Below, one piece after another: positions 16,078 through 25,124 of a DNA stretch of 64,000 nucleotides. Made by a program: the position numbers and the translations under genes. The notes under the pieces were generated by a model. The model searched no databases, was not told the DNA's origin, and saw only the letters and a list, made by a program, of their open reading frames with translations. How positions within the stretch are numbered: the stretch's first letter is position 1; each line of letters starts with the position of its first letter. Origin of the DNA: Kribbella steppae (GTDB lineage: Bacteria > Actinomycetota > Actinomycetes > Propionibacteriales > Kribbellaceae). Location of the stretch: assembly GCF_004342025.1 (NCBI RefSeq), contig NZ_SLWN01000007.1, positions 491,881 through 555,880 on the forward strand. Direction: 5' to 3'.

Positions 16078-17382
16078 CTAAGACGCTGCGAGGGTGAGGA
16101 CCACTTCGTTCTTGCCGATGGTCAGGTGGCCGCCGGCGGCCTCGGCGCAACGGCGGGCGATGTCGAGGCCGAGCCCTGTCGAGCCGCGGTCGCTCCGGCC
16201 GCGTTCGCCGGCGCCGAGCGGGATGCCGGGCCCCTTGTCGGCGACAACGATGCGTACGCCGTGCGCCTCGCGCGTCAACGTGATCCGGGCCGGTGTGCCG
16301 TCGGGCGTATGGGCGACGACGTTCTCGACCAACGCATCCAGCGCAGCACCGAGATCCTCGGCTGACGAGCGGACCATCGCCGGCGGGGCCGGCAGGTCGA
16401 GCGCCAGCACACGTCCCTGGTCCTCGAAGAGCGGTTCCCAGAAGGCGGCGCGATTGCGTGTCACCTCGACCGCGTCGCAATGCGCTACGCGTCCCTCTCG
16501 CTGGGGGCGTCTGGCCGCGCTGATGACCGCGGTCAGGGTCCGCTCCAGGCTGTTCACCTGGGTGTTGAGCTCCTCGGCGCGCTCGCGATCCGGCAACGCC
16601 TCGACCTGCAGCCGGAGTGCGGTCAGCGGCGTACGGAGTCGATGGGACAGGTCGGCGACGGCTTCGCGTTCGACCGCGATCACCTCGTCGATCCGGTCGG
16701 CGAGACCGTTGAGGGCAGCACCGACCTTGGCGACCTCGGCCGGGCCGGTCGTCGGGGCCCGGGCGTCCATGTCGCCGCGCGCCAGGCGTTCCGCCGTACT
16801 GGCCGTCTCTTCCAGCGGGCGCGCGAGCCGGCGGGAGACGAGTTCGGCGCCGATGATGCTGAGCAGCAGGACGAGCAGGCTGCCGCCGACCAGGAAGAGC
16901 ATGCGCGGGACGATGCCGTCGTACAACTCGTCCGCGGTCAGGAACAGGCAGACCGACGCCGGCCCGGTCTCGGTGCCCACGCCGACCTCGACCGCCATGC
17001 CGCCGCCGACGTCGCGGTAGTCGGCGTCACTGATCTTCGGCGGACCCTTCTTGTCATCGTCATCACCGTCGCCGTAGTCGCTCGGCAGCGGCTTCGGCGT
17101 CGAAACACCACCCGGCGGCGGGTCGCCCAGCGTCGTACCGTCGGCGAGCCGGACCGAGATCGTCCCGGGCTTGTCCGCAAGGCCGTCGATGTACGCCGTG
17201 ATGTCGTCGGCCGTGTGATCCTTGTCGCCGACGTAGTACGCGACCGACTCGGCCAGGTACCGCGCCTCCTCCTTCGACTCCGACACGGTCGCGCTTCGCA
17301 GCAGGATGATCAGCGGTACGGCGAACGCCAGCACGACCAGCGTGGTCATGCCGACCGACAGCAGCAGGATCCTCCGGCGCAT
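16078..17382 (-). CDS. Sensor histidine kinase
   Basis: 434 aa. Two membrane helices (residues ~8-28 and ~160-180) flank an extracellular sensor with an odd acidic Asp/Lys stretch (GDGDDDDKKGPP). A HAMP domain follows (~181-235). The DHp helix carries H247 in DLSHRLRTPLTAL. N-box (ENVVAHTP), G1 (DKGPGIPLGAGERG) and G2 (STGLGLDIARR) motifs complete the ATPase domain. The response regulator gene lies two bases upstream in the same operon, so the two form a cognate pair. Closely related pairs in actinomycetes sense envelope stress; the signal here is unknown. Confidence 0.93.
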   Translation of the reverse strand: MRRRILLLSVGMTTLVVLAFAVPLIILLRSATVSESKEEARYLAESVAYYVGDKDHTADDITAYIDGLADKPGTISVRLADGTTLGDPPPGGVSTPKPLPSDYGDGDDDDKKGPPKISDADYRDVGGGMAVEVGVGTETGPASVCLFLTADELYDGIVPRMLFLVGGSLLVLLLSIIGAELVSRRLARPLEETASTAERLARGDMDARAPTTGPAEVAKVGAALNGLADRIDEVIAVEREAVADLSHRLRTPLTALRLQVEALPDRERAEELNTQVNSLERTLTAVISAARRPQREGRVAHCDAVEVTRNRAAFWEPLFEDQGRVLALDLPAPPAMVRSSAEDLGAALDALVENVVAHTPDGTPARITLTREAHGVRIVVADKGPGIPLGAGERGRSDRGSTGLGLDIARRCAEAAGGHLTIGKNEVVLTLAAS

Positions 17383-17384
17383 GG

Positions 17385-18065
17385 TCAGCCACCCGACAGC
17401 TTGACGCCGACCCCGCGAACGGAGTGCAGGAATCGCGGCTCGGCCGCCGTTTCGCCCAGCTTGCGGCGCAACCAGGAGAGGTGGACGTCGACCGTACGGT
17501 CACCGCCACCCCAGGGCAGGCCCCACACCTCGGCGAGCAACTCACGCTTGCTGACCACGGCGCCGGGGCGACGGGACAGCGCGAGCAGGAGATCGAACTC
17601 CTTGCGGGTCAGGTCGACCGGCGCACCGTCGACGGTGACCTCGCGACTGCGTGGGTCGATCCGCAACGCGCCCAGGTCGACCGTCGACTCGCCTTGCTGG
17701 TCCTGACCGAGCCGCCGCAGTACGGCGCGGATCCGGGCGTCGATCTGGGCCGAGCTGAACGGCTTGATCACGTAGTCGTCCGCACCGGCGTCGAGCAGCT
17801 TGACCACGCTGGCGTCGTCGTCGCGAGCCGTTGCCACGATCACCGGTACGTCGCTGACGGCACGAACCATCGCGAGCACGTCCCGGCCGTCCAGATCGGG
17901 CAGGCCGAGATCGAGCAGCAGTACGTCGGGACGATCGCGCGCGACCATGGCGACCCCGTCGGCGCCGGCGGCAACGGCCGTGACGACATGGCCGGCCGCC
18001 GTCAGGGACTTGCCCAGCGACGTCCGGATCGCGTCATCGTCCTCGACCAGCAGCACCCTCGCCAT
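17385..18065 (-). CDS. OmpR-family response regulator
   Basis: 226 aa. The receiver domain (1-118) has the acidic pair D9/D10, phospho-acceptor D52 (LLLDLGLPDLDG), and K in YVIKPF. The C-terminal winged helix (~130-226) has RKEFDLLLALSRRPGAVVSK and DRTVDVHLSWLRRKLGE, the OmpR/PhoB DNA-binding signature. It is transcribed first, with the kinase immediately after it. It likely autoregulates from the short intergenic space at 18066-18089 or from the promoter of the preceding membrane gene. Confidence 0.94.
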   Translation of the reverse strand: MARVLLVEDDDAIRTSLGKSLTAAGHVVTAVAAGADGVAMVARDRPDVLLLDLGLPDLDGRDVLAMVRAVSDVPVIVATARDDDASVVKLLDAGADDYVIKPFSSAQIDARIRAVLRRLGQDQQGESTVDLGALRIDPRSREVTVDGAPVDLTRKEFDLLLALSRRPGAVVSKRELLAEVWGLPWGGGDRTVDVHLSWLRRKLGETAAEPRFLHSVRGVGVKLSGG

Positions 18066-18089
18066 GCGATGAGGGTAGCTGTGCGCCCG

Positions 18090-18695
18090 TTACGAGGGCG
18101 CTTTCAGGCCGGTGCTCCGCAGCTCCAGGTCGGCGAGTCTGGTGATGATCTCGGTGTCGCCTTCGCGCCAGGCCGCGACCGGGTCGTCGGAGATCTTGGC
18201 CAGCCGGTGCATCGGCTGGTTCGCCATCGCCCGGAGCGCGAACAGGTCCAGGTCCGCGTCGCTGTCGATGAACTTCCGCGCGGCCGACGCCCGGCGCGAG
18301 AACCGGATCCGCCGCGGCATCCAGATCAGCAACGCGAACAGCACCGGCAGCCCGATCGTCACCCCGGCCAGCAGGTAGGCCAATTGCTCCACCGCATGCG
18401 CCTGGTCGCGTCCAGCCTCCGCCAGCTTCCCCGCAGCCCCCGCGGCCCCGTCTACGGGCGACCGCAACTGATCCCCCACCACCGGGACCTTCCCGATCGG
18501 TTCCGACATCCGGCGCAGATCCCCCGCCAACCCGTCCCCTGCCTCGGCGGCCTTTCGCCCCGGAGCTCCCAAGGCATTGGTGATCCGAAAGACCAGCTGC
18601 CCGAGCTCCACACACAGCCAGATCCACCCCACCAGCATCAGATCGCCGACCACCTGCCCGAACCGCTGCGACCCCACGTCGGAATAGAGCTTCAC
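18090..18695 (-). CDS. Membrane protein of unknown function upstream of the two-component system
   Basis: 201 aa. Two membrane helices are visible (residues ~15-38 and ~103-126) with a soluble Gly/Ala-rich loop between them. The C-terminal ~65 residues are cytoplasmic and charged (FIDSDADLDLFALRAMANQP; ITRLADLELRS). It lies 24 bp upstream of the response regulator on the same strand, so probably in one operon. It could be an accessory sensor of the kinase. No family name was recognised. Confidence 0.6.
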   Translation of the reverse strand: MKLYSDVGSQRFGQVVGDLMLVGWIWLCVELGQLVFRITNALGAPGRKAAEAGDGLAGDLRRMSEPIGKVPVVGDQLRSPVDGAAGAAGKLAEAGRDQAHAVEQLAYLLAGVTIGLPVLFALLIWMPRRIRFSRRASAARKFIDSDADLDLFALRAMANQPMHRLAKISDDPVAAWREGDTEIITRLADLELRSTGLKAPS

Positions 18696-18920
18696 AAACC
18701 TGTCTCCTTCACCGCGGCTCGGGCTGATGAACGGATTCTCATCCAGTTCTCATCGGGACGTCTTCCCCGGCGCGCCGTAGTCTGAACATGCTCTTGTCCC
18801 CCAGGCCGGTGACGTTACTGCTGACCGGAGCAGCCGGTGTGGTCTGCTGGTCTCCCACCGAGGCTGCACACAACGACATTTCGTTGCTGTCAGCAACCAC
18901 AAGGCCGGCCGGGTGGACGG
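18696..18920. other. Intergenic stretch with palindrome at 18893-18907
   Basis: 225 bp between two minus-strand genes. GTTGCTG-T-CAGCAAC (18893-18907) is a perfect palindrome just beyond the end of the dioxygenase gene, possibly its terminator or an operator for the downstream membrane gene. A 46-codon minus frame (about 18739-18879) is open but has no ribosome site, so it is not called. Confidence 0.4.
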
Positions 18921-19742
18921 TCAGAGGCTCGAGCGCAGGTCCCAGAGGAGCGGGTAGTAGCGGAGGTCCAAGCGGCTGCGGAGGTAGCCGGCGCCGGAGG
19001 AGCCGCCGGTGCCCGGCTTGGTGCCGATCATGCGTTCGACCATGACGACATGGCGGGCGCGCCAGGCAGCGGCCAGTTCGTCGTGCTGGACCAGGGCTTC
19101 GGCGAGTTCCCAGACGGCGCCGTAGTGGCCGCGGTCGCCGGCGACCTTGCGGAGAGCGTCGCGAACGTCGTCCTCGGTGTCGGTGGCGAAGCCTGCCTTC
19201 CCGAGGACGACGAGGAACGCGTCCCACAGAGTCGGGGCCTCCAGCCGTTGCCCGAGGCGAGCCTTCTCGGTCTCGGTCAGGCCGCGGAACCGCTTCACGA
19301 ACGACGGATCCTTCGCGCCGGACAGGAACTCGATCTCCCGGAACTGCACCGACTGGAAGCCGCTTGCCGGTGACAACCGATGCCGGAACTCGCCGAAGTC
19401 CTGCGGTGTCATCGTCTCCAGGATGTCGACCTGCTGCGTGAGCGTCCGCTCGATCGTGTGCACCCTCCGGAGCAGGTGCTCGGCCAGCCAGAGCTCACCG
19501 GACAGCATCGCGTCACGGGACGCGGTCAGCTCGTGCAAGACCTGCTTGAACCACAGCTCGTACACCTGGTGAATCGTGATGAACAGCAGCTCGTCATGCG
19601 CCGGCGGATCCGACTCCAGCCGCTGCTGATCGAGCAGCTCGGCCAGCCGCAGGTAACTGCCGTAGGTGAGCCGACCGCCCTCCTCACCGAAGTGGATGTC
19701 GACCCCGTCCCACCGCCCGGCCACCCCGTCACCAGTACTCAT
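18921..19742 (-). CDS. kynA: Tryptophan 2,3-dioxygenase
   Basis: 273 aa. It catalyses heme-dependent oxidation of L-tryptophan to N-formylkynurenine, the first step of the kynurenine pathway. Family hallmarks: LTYGSYLRLAELLDQQ near the start, the substrate-site block ELLFITIHQVYELWFKQ, and near the C-terminus the heme-ligand segment ARHVVMVERMIGTKPGTGGS. The start chosen is the ATG at 19742 (MSTGDGV...). An open frame continues upstream but would overlap the promoter region of the divergent gene and extend beyond the family N-terminus. Kynureninase and formamidase are not adjacent. Confidence 0.95.
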   Translation of the reverse strand: MSTGDGVAGRWDGVDIHFGEEGGRLTYGSYLRLAELLDQQRLESDPPAHDELLFITIHQVYELWFKQVLHELTASRDAMLSGELWLAEHLLRRVHTIERTLTQQVDILETMTPQDFGEFRHRLSPASGFQSVQFREIEFLSGAKDPSFVKRFRGLTETEKARLGQRLEAPTLWDAFLVVLGKAGFATDTEDDVRDALRKVAGDRGHYGAVWELAEALVQHDELAAAWRARHVVMVERMIGTKPGTGGSSGAGYLRSRLDLRYYPLLWDLRSSL

Positions 19743-19824
19743 GAGGCCGAGGGTATCCGACGCCTTCCGTGACCGGTCAGCGATTGGCTCGTTGGGACTG
19801 AGGTACGCCGATACAAGGAGTTGC

Positions 19825-20274
19825 ATGTCCGCCACGGTCCAGACCCCGCTCGTCCCGGGTCCCATCCAGGGACCCACGCGTGAGGAACCACAGATCGAGG
19901 CGTTGCTGCCTGACGACTATGCCTCACTGGTCCACCTGGCCTATCTGATCCTCCCTCCTTCGATCAGCCGGCCACGACGGGTGGCTGCGGCGCACGGCGT
20001 CGTACAGCGTGTGCTGTCGCCGGCAGAGGGCTACCCACACGAGTTCATCCGGCGGAGCGTCGTACAAGAGGCTGCCCGGCAGGCATCCCGGCGTACGGCG
20101 TTGTGCCGGTTGGGTGGCCTGTTCGCGCCGTCCGACGCGGCTGACTTCACCCCGTGTGCCAGGGATCTCGACTCGGCGGCCGTCCAGCAGCGGACCAGGC
20201 GTGGTCGCCGGGTGGCCAGCACCATCACCGTTCTCACCGCGGTCGGCATCCTCGCGTCGCTGCTGATGTCTTGA
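19825..20274 (+). CDS. Hypothetical protein with C-terminal membrane anchor
   Basis: 149 aa. The ATG at 19825 follows AAGGAG. Residues 25-110 are helical and resemble the start of sigma-70 region-2-like proteins (LLPDDYASLVHLAYLILPPS) without the DNA-binding region. One membrane helix ends the protein (STITVLTAVGILASLLMS). It is divergent from tryptophan dioxygenase with an 82-bp spacer. No function can be assigned. Confidence 0.5.
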   Translation: MSATVQTPLVPGPIQGPTREEPQIEALLPDDYASLVHLAYLILPPSISRPRRVAAAHGVVQRVLSPAEGYPHEFIRRSVVQEAARQASRRTALCRLGGLFAPSDAADFTPCARDLDSAAVQQRTRRGRRVASTITVLTAVGILASLLMS

Positions 20275-20341
20275 CGCAGTGAAGCGGTCCGCCTACCTTC
20301 GGTGAAACCGCTCTCTTCCTACCGCCCCGGGGAGATCTGTG

Positions 20342-21820
20342 ATGTTCGTTGGAATCGTTTCCAGCCTCAGCTTGCTCGTATCACCGCTCGGCGCGCCACC
20401 GCCCGCACCCTCGACCCCGGCGGTCACCATGCCAGTTGACAGAGCCACCCAAGCAACGATCTGTAACAAGTACTGCGACGCCCGCGATCCCGCCCTGTCC
20501 CCCGGCGACCGGGCCCCGGTGTCGGCGACGCTCTTCGGCCGGACGATCACCCTGCACTTCGACGACGCCGACGCGATGGGCTGGGCGTCGATCGAGAACG
20601 GCAACCCCGGCGACGAGATCTGGCTGGACCGTTCGATGGACGGCGGCCGGACCTGGACCGACGGCAGCCGCCTCGGCAACACCGCGATCCCGTCCGGCCA
20701 GAGCGGCTGGCGCACGCAGATGTACAACGTCGACGACTGGAACAACCACGGTGTCGGCGCACTCCGGGCCTGCGGCAAGGCCGGCGACCGTCCCGACATC
20801 GCCTGTACGGCGTGGGCCCGGACCACCTGGAACGCGGGAGACCGTCGTACGGCGGCCGCCACCGCGCAGATGCAGTTCTACAACTACGCGACCGGACTGT
20901 TCGACACCACCGGCTGGTGGAACTCCGCCAACGCGCTCAACGCGGTGATCGACAACATCCGGGTCAGCGGAATGGCCAGCTACCAGTACGCGATCGCCCG
21001 GACCTACGACCTCAACCTCAACGCCGCACAAGGCCAGTTCCGCAACGACTACATCGACGACACCGGCTGGTGGGGTCTCGCCTGGATCGCGGCGTACGAC
21101 CTGACCGGCGAGACCCGCTACCTGCAGACCGCTCGGGCCGACGCCGACCACATGGCGGCGTACTGGGACAACACGTGCGGCGGCGGGGTGTGGTGGAGTG
21201 AGGCGAAGACGTACAAGAACGCCATCTCGAACTCGCTCTACATCCACCTGAACGCGGCCCTGCACAACCGGATCACCGGCGACACCGCCTATCTGCAACG
21301 AGCGCAGAGCGGCTGGACCTGGTTCCAGCAGACCGGGATGGTCAACAGCTCGTACCTGGTCAACGACGGAATCGACCTGTCCACCTGCAGGAACAACGGC
21401 GACACCGCATGGACCTACAACCAGGGCGTGCTGCTCGGCGCACTCACCGAGTTGTCCACGGCAACGAACAACTCGGCCCACCTGACCACCGCCCGGCAAC
21501 TCGCCGACGCGGCGACGACGGCGAGCTCGCTGCACACCGCCGACGGCATCCTCCGCGAACCGTGCGAGTCCGGCGACTGCGGCGGCGACGGACCGTCCTT
21601 CAAGGGCGCCCACGTCCGCGGCCTGGCCAAACTCAACGCGGCCCTCTCCGACCACCCCTACACGACCTACCTACAACGCCAGGCCGACCGTGCCTTCGCC
21701 TCGGACCGTACGGCGATGGACCAGTACGGCCTGCGCTGGTACGGCCCGATCGACACACTGGACGCCGCCCGCCAGCAATCCGCCCTGGACCTCCTGAATG
21801 GCGTCCCCGACCCGGGGTGA
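20342..21820 (+). CDS. Secreted GH76 family glycoside hydrolase (alpha-1,6-mannanase-like)
   Basis: 492 aa. It has a short signal peptide (hydrophobic VGIVSSLSLLVSPLGAP). A ~130-residue N-terminal domain with paired cysteines follows (GTITLHF-like, WLDRSMDGGRTWTDG). The GH76 (alpha/alpha)6 barrel begins near residue 160 (YNYATGLFDTTGWWNSANAL) and contains the catalytic Asp-Asp pair in DDTGWWGLAWI, the family hallmark. GH76 enzymes cut alpha-1,6-mannan backbones of fungal walls or mannosylated glycans. An in-frame GTG three bases upstream of the ATG is an equal start candidate. It is monocistronic here. Confidence 0.88.
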   Translation: MFVGIVSSLSLLVSPLGAPPPAPSTPAVTMPVDRATQATICNKYCDARDPALSPGDRAPVSATLFGRTITLHFDDADAMGWASIENGNPGDEIWLDRSMDGGRTWTDGSRLGNTAIPSGQSGWRTQMYNVDDWNNHGVGALRACGKAGDRPDIACTAWARTTWNAGDRRTAAATAQMQFYNYATGLFDTTGWWNSANALNAVIDNIRVSGMASYQYAIARTYDLNLNAAQGQFRNDYIDDTGWWGLAWIAAYDLTGETRYLQTARADADHMAAYWDNTCGGGVWWSEAKTYKNAISNSLYIHLNAALHNRITGDTAYLQRAQSGWTWFQQTGMVNSSYLVNDGIDLSTCRNNGDTAWTYNQGVLLGALTELSTATNNSAHLTTARQLADAATTASSLHTADGILREPCESGDCGGDGPSFKGAHVRGLAKLNAALSDHPYTTYLQRQADRAFASDRTAMDQYGLRWYGPIDTLDAARQQSALDLLNGVPDPG

Positions 21821-21886
21821 CTCCAGCGCTGGGATTCGAACCTCTTCGAATCTGCTTCTTGTTCGGTCGCCGCTGGGCATACTGCA

Positions 21887-22924
21887 GTGGTGGCGATTCA
21901 CATCACGATGACCGCGGACCAGCTCGGTCGATCGCGCTTCGCCATCTCGCCCGCACAGGAAGTGGTGAGCACGGTTCGCCTCCGCGCCGACCATCCCGCG
22001 CGTCATGCACGGACTTGGTACGCGCGTGCGCAGGCGTTGATGCCGGCCGGCGAGCTGGGCCTGCTGGAGGCGCTGGTACCGGCTGATCACAACTACGCCC
22101 CGGACTTCCTGACTCCGCCGCCGGCGCGTTCTGTGGCGACGATCGCGGACCAGGCGGGGATCATCGCCCGGACGTCCCCCGACGACATCGAGCGTCAACT
22201 CGACATCGGTCTGCGCGGGCGGCCGGTCCGAGACGATGTCGTGGCACTGTTCGGCGACGAGGAGACCTACCGGAGGTGGCGTCGTCCGGCGCCCGAGGCG
22301 CTCGAGCGAGTGATGGCCGACGGTCCGGAAGCCGTGGCCGTTGCCGCCGCCAAGGCTCTGCAGCTCTTCTTCGAGCTCGCCATCGAACCGGACTGGGGCC
22401 GGACCACAGTGGTCCTTGACGACGATATCCGTCGGAAGAGCGATCTCCTCGCCTCCCGTGGGGCCGTCGCCATGCTGAACGACCTCGGCCGCGGAATGGT
22501 CTGGGACGGCAGCGGACTCGTCCTGGATCGGCCGTACGACGTCACCGTCGACTGGGCGGACGACGGCGTACTGCTGATCCCGGCGTCGACGCATGTCGGG
22601 CCGGTGCAGTTCACGGTGAAGTGCCCAGAGCAACCAGCCGTCGTGTACCGGTCGAACGGCATCGCACGCCTCTGGCAGCGCGACAGCCAGGTTCCCAACC
22701 GTGCACTGGCCGACCTGCTGGGCGACACGCGCGCGGTGCTGCTGACCGAGCTCGCCGAACACCAGTCGACGAAGGAGCTGAGCAGCCAACTGCCCTGGAG
22801 CGCTCCCACCGTGTCGTATCACCTTCAGGTGCTCCTGCGGGCAGGGCTTGTCGAGCGAAGCCGACGTGGCAACAGAGTGGTCTATCGCCGTACGGCGATA
22901 GGCGACTCGTTGGTGGGGACGTGA
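21887..22924 (+). CDS. ArsR-type winged-helix transcriptional regulator with large N-terminal domain
   Basis: 345 aa. The C-terminal ~75 residues are an ArsR-like winged helix (RAVLLTELAEHQSTKELSSQ, then SAPTVSYHLQVLLRAGLVER, the recognition helix and wing). The N-terminal ~260 residues form the DUF5937-like domain found in many actinobacterial ArsR regulators (starts IHITMTADQLGRSRFAISPA). No cysteine metal site is present, so it is not a classical arsenic sensor. It is translated from GTG 21887 or GTG 21890. The downstream DedA-like gene starts four bases after the stop and is its likely target. Confidence 0.85.
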   Translation: MVAIHITMTADQLGRSRFAISPAQEVVSTVRLRADHPARHARTWYARAQALMPAGELGLLEALVPADHNYAPDFLTPPPARSVATIADQAGIIARTSPDDIERQLDIGLRGRPVRDDVVALFGDEETYRRWRRPAPEALERVMADGPEAVAVAAAKALQLFFELAIEPDWGRTTVVLDDDIRRKSDLLASRGAVAMLNDLGRGMVWDGSGLVLDRPYDVTVDWADDGVLLIPASTHVGPVQFTVKCPEQPAVVYRSNGIARLWQRDSQVPNRALADLLGDTRAVLLTELAEHQSTKELSSQLPWSAPTVSYHLQVLLRAGLVERSRRGNRVVYRRTAIGDSLVGT

Positions 22925-22928
22925 GCCG

Positions 22929-23636
22929 GTGAGCGACCCAGCCGGGGCTCGCCGGCCGGCGGCCCCTGCCTGGCGTCGCTTCGTGCCCTGGGAAGGCCGC
23001 GCCACCCGCGTCGATCTGGCGCTGCTGGGAGCGATCGTCGGGGTGGTCGCCTTAGGGCTGGCGTTGCGGCCGGTCAAGCCGTTCCTGCTCGCGTCGCATC
23101 CGGTGGCCCTGGAATTCCTGACCGGCGACCTCGTGCCGATCGGCGCCGCGGCGGCGTTCGCCCGGATCGGCGATGTTCCGCTGTGGCTTGTCGTTCTCGC
23201 CGGTGCGATCGGCATGGTGAAGTTCGACTGGCTCACCTGGTGGACGGGCCGGCAATGGGGCGAAGGCATCATCAGGATGTTCACCACCAGCGAGCGTGTG
23301 CTGCGCTTCGCCGGCCGGGCCACTGAGCTCGCTCCCTGGATTCTCCGGCTCGCCGTCCTCTGCGCCGTACTTCCGGGTGTTCCTACCGCGGTGATGTACG
23401 CAATGGCCGGCTGGGCCGGGATGCGGCTGACCGTCTTCCTCCTGCTGGACCTCGCCGGCGCCGCGATCATGACCGGTCTGATCGCGGGACTCGGCTACTG
23501 GAGCGGCCAGCGGGCCGTGGACGTCGTGCTGCTCGTCGACAAGTACGCCTCCGTCGTGAGCCTGTCGCTGATCGGCGTCGGCCTGGTCGTCGCGCTGATC
23601 AAGCGCCGGATCCGGCCAACTGGAGCCGGGAGTTGA
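22929..23636 (+). CDS. DedA/VTT-like membrane protein
   Basis: 235 aa with about five membrane helices. The pattern (PIGAAAAFARIGDVPLWLVV, FDWLTWWTGRQWGEG, PGVPTAVMYAMAGWAGM) resembles DedA/SNARE-associated (VTT) proteins, which flip or transport lipids, with a re-entrant glycine-rich loop and a conserved proline loop. It starts at GTG 22929, four bases after the regulator stop. Its last 38 bases overlap the converging DUF624 gene, an unusual tail-to-tail overlap. Confidence 0.62.
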   Translation: MSDPAGARRPAAPAWRRFVPWEGRATRVDLALLGAIVGVVALGLALRPVKPFLLASHPVALEFLTGDLVPIGAAAAFARIGDVPLWLVVLAGAIGMVKFDWLTWWTGRQWGEGIIRMFTTSERVLRFAGRATELAPWILRLAVLCAVLPGVPTAVMYAMAGWAGMRLTVFLLLDLAGAAIMTGLIAGLGYWSGQRAVDVVLLVDKYASVVSLSLIGVGLVVALIKRRIRPTGAGS

Positions 23637-24234
23637 GCTGGACGACCCACAACGCGCAGCCCGGCACGGTCGCGATGCCCGCGAGTGGGACCTGGTTGAC
23701 GATGAGGACCGCCGCCGCCAGTACGACGAAGCTCAGCAGAGTCAGATGTGGTGTGCGGACGATCGCGTACAGGGCGGCGCGGAGCGGTACCGAGAGATCC
23801 ACCAGGAGCAAGAGACCGGTGCCGAGGGCAAGGACTCCCACGACGGCCAGCAGCGGGACGAGAGCGGCCCCGGGGGTGGCGTCATGGAGGGCGACGATGT
23901 CGGTCACCAGGATGCCGAGCACGGCCAGCGTGAGCGCCCAGGGCAGCAAGCTGCGGCGGATGACCCGCCGGTACGAACGGAACAAGCTGCGCAGCGACGG
24001 ATCGTCGGCCTGGAGGTAGGAGAAGGAGGCCGAGAGGGCCGGCCCCAGGCAGAGCGCCAGGACGCCGAAGAAGAGCGGATAGCTCAAGGGATCGGCGACC
24101 ACGGCCGACGCGAACAACAGCGGAGCACAACCAAGCGCCAGTCCCGCGTTCACCACGAGCACCCGGTGGGCGAAGGACCAGATCAGGTCCCAGGCGTCCG
24201 CGCGGACGTTGACGCGGGCCAGTGGCGAGCCCAT
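23599..24234 (-). CDS. DUF624 membrane protein
   Basis: 211 aa. DUF624 (YesL-like) proteins accompany carbohydrate ABC transporters in Gram-positives. Visible: N-terminal RVNVRADAWDLIWSFAHRVL and about five membrane helices. The ATG at 24234 overlaps the stop of the malG-like permease, making this the last gene of the operon that starts at 28367. Proposed role: assembly or partner of the sugar transporter. The 3' end overlaps the converging DedA-like gene. Confidence 0.82.
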   Translation of the reverse strand: MGSPLARVNVRADAWDLIWSFAHRVLVVNAGLALGCAPLLFASAVVADPLSYPLFFGVLALCLGPALSASFSYLQADDPSLRSLFRSYRRVIRRSLLPWALTLAVLGILVTDIVALHDATPGAALVPLLAVVGVLALGTGLLLLVDLSVPLRAALYAIVRTPHLTLLSFVVLAAAVLIVNQVPLAGIATVPGCALWVVQLNSRLQLAGSGA

Positions 24235-25124
24235 CACTTCAGCCCACTGGTGGCGATACCGCGGACGAAGTACTTCTGGCCGAGCAGGAAGATCACCAGG
24301 ATCGGCAGCACGGACAGCACCGAGCCGGTCATGATCATCGCGAACTCCGCGTCGTACAGGCCGATGAACGAGCGCAGGCCGAGCTGGATCGTCCACAGCT
24401 TGTTGTCGGTCAGGTAGATGAACGGCCCCATGTAGTCGTTCCAGGTGTTCACGAAGGTCAGCAGCGCGAGGCTGGCCAACGCCGGCTTCGACAGTGGCAG
24501 GATGATCCGCGCCCAGATGCCGTACTCGCTCAGGCCGTCCAGCCTGGCTGCCTCGCTCAGCTCGTCCGGGATGGTCAGGTAGTACTGGCGCATCAGGAAG
24601 ACGCCGAACGCGCTGAACGCCTGGAGCAGGATCAGCGACAGGTGCGTGTTCACCAGTCCAGCCTTCTGCATGATGATGTACTGCGGCACCATGTACGCCT
24701 GCCACGGCACTGCGATCGTGGCGATGTACGCCAGGAACAACGCGTCCCGGCCGGGGAACCGCACCTTGGCGAACCCGTACGCCGCGAAGCTCCCGGTCAG
24801 CACCTGCAACACGGTGATGGTGAGACTGAGGAACACCGAGTTGCGCAGGTAGGTGAGCAGCGGGATGCGCGACCAGATGGTGGTGAAGTTCTCCCAGTGG
24901 AACTCGGCCGGGATCCACCGGATCGGCACGCTGAACACCTCGTTGTCCAGCTTCAGCGACGACGACACCATCCAGGCGAACGGCACCAGTACGGCGACCG
25001 ACAGGACGACCAGCAGCAGATAGGCGAACCCCCGCCGTACGCTCGCAACCCCACGTCCACGGGGCTTCGGGGCGGCCGGCGGCTCGAGCTCCGGCAGCGT
25101 CGGCCGGGTCGTCGTGATGGTCAT
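24234..25124 (-). CDS. Carbohydrate ABC transporter permease (MalG-type)
   Basis: 296 aa with six membrane helices. The conserved EAA loop is EAARLDGLSEYGIWARIILP, followed by LSKPALASL, which docks the ATPase. The N-terminal 30 residues are Pro/Arg-rich and cytoplasmic. It is coupled to its MalF-type partner by an ATGA overlap. No dedicated ATPase is in this operon, as is usual for actinomycetes that share one MsiK-like ATPase. Confidence 0.94.
   Translation of the reverse strand: MTITTTRPTLPELEPPAAPKPRGRGVASVRRGFAYLLLVVLSVAVLVPFAWMVSSSLKLDNEVFSVPIRWIPAEFHWENFTTIWSRIPLLTYLRNSVFLSLTITVLQVLTGSFAAYGFAKVRFPGRDALFLAYIATIAVPWQAYMVPQYIIMQKAGLVNTHLSLILLQAFSAFGVFLMRQYYLTIPDELSEAARLDGLSEYGIWARIILPLSKPALASLALLTFVNTWNDYMGPFIYLTDNKLWTIQLGLRSFIGLYDAEFAMIMTGSVLSVLPILVIFLLGQKYFVRGIATSGLK

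Noticed and set aside
18739..18879. 46-codon minus-strand frame upstream of the membrane gene
   Set aside because: No ribosome site and no recognisable sequence; kept only as a note in the intergenic entry.
20381..21655. 424-codon minus-strand frame opposite the GH76 gene
   Set aside because: Shadow of a well-supported gene; no ribosome site and Val/Gly-rich composition typical of antisense frames.
21825..21855. GGATTCGAACC (possible minus-strand tRNA 3' end)
   Set aside because: The five bases each side of the loop do not pair and no cloverleaf could be drawn; the AT-rich TTCGAA is present twice by chance.
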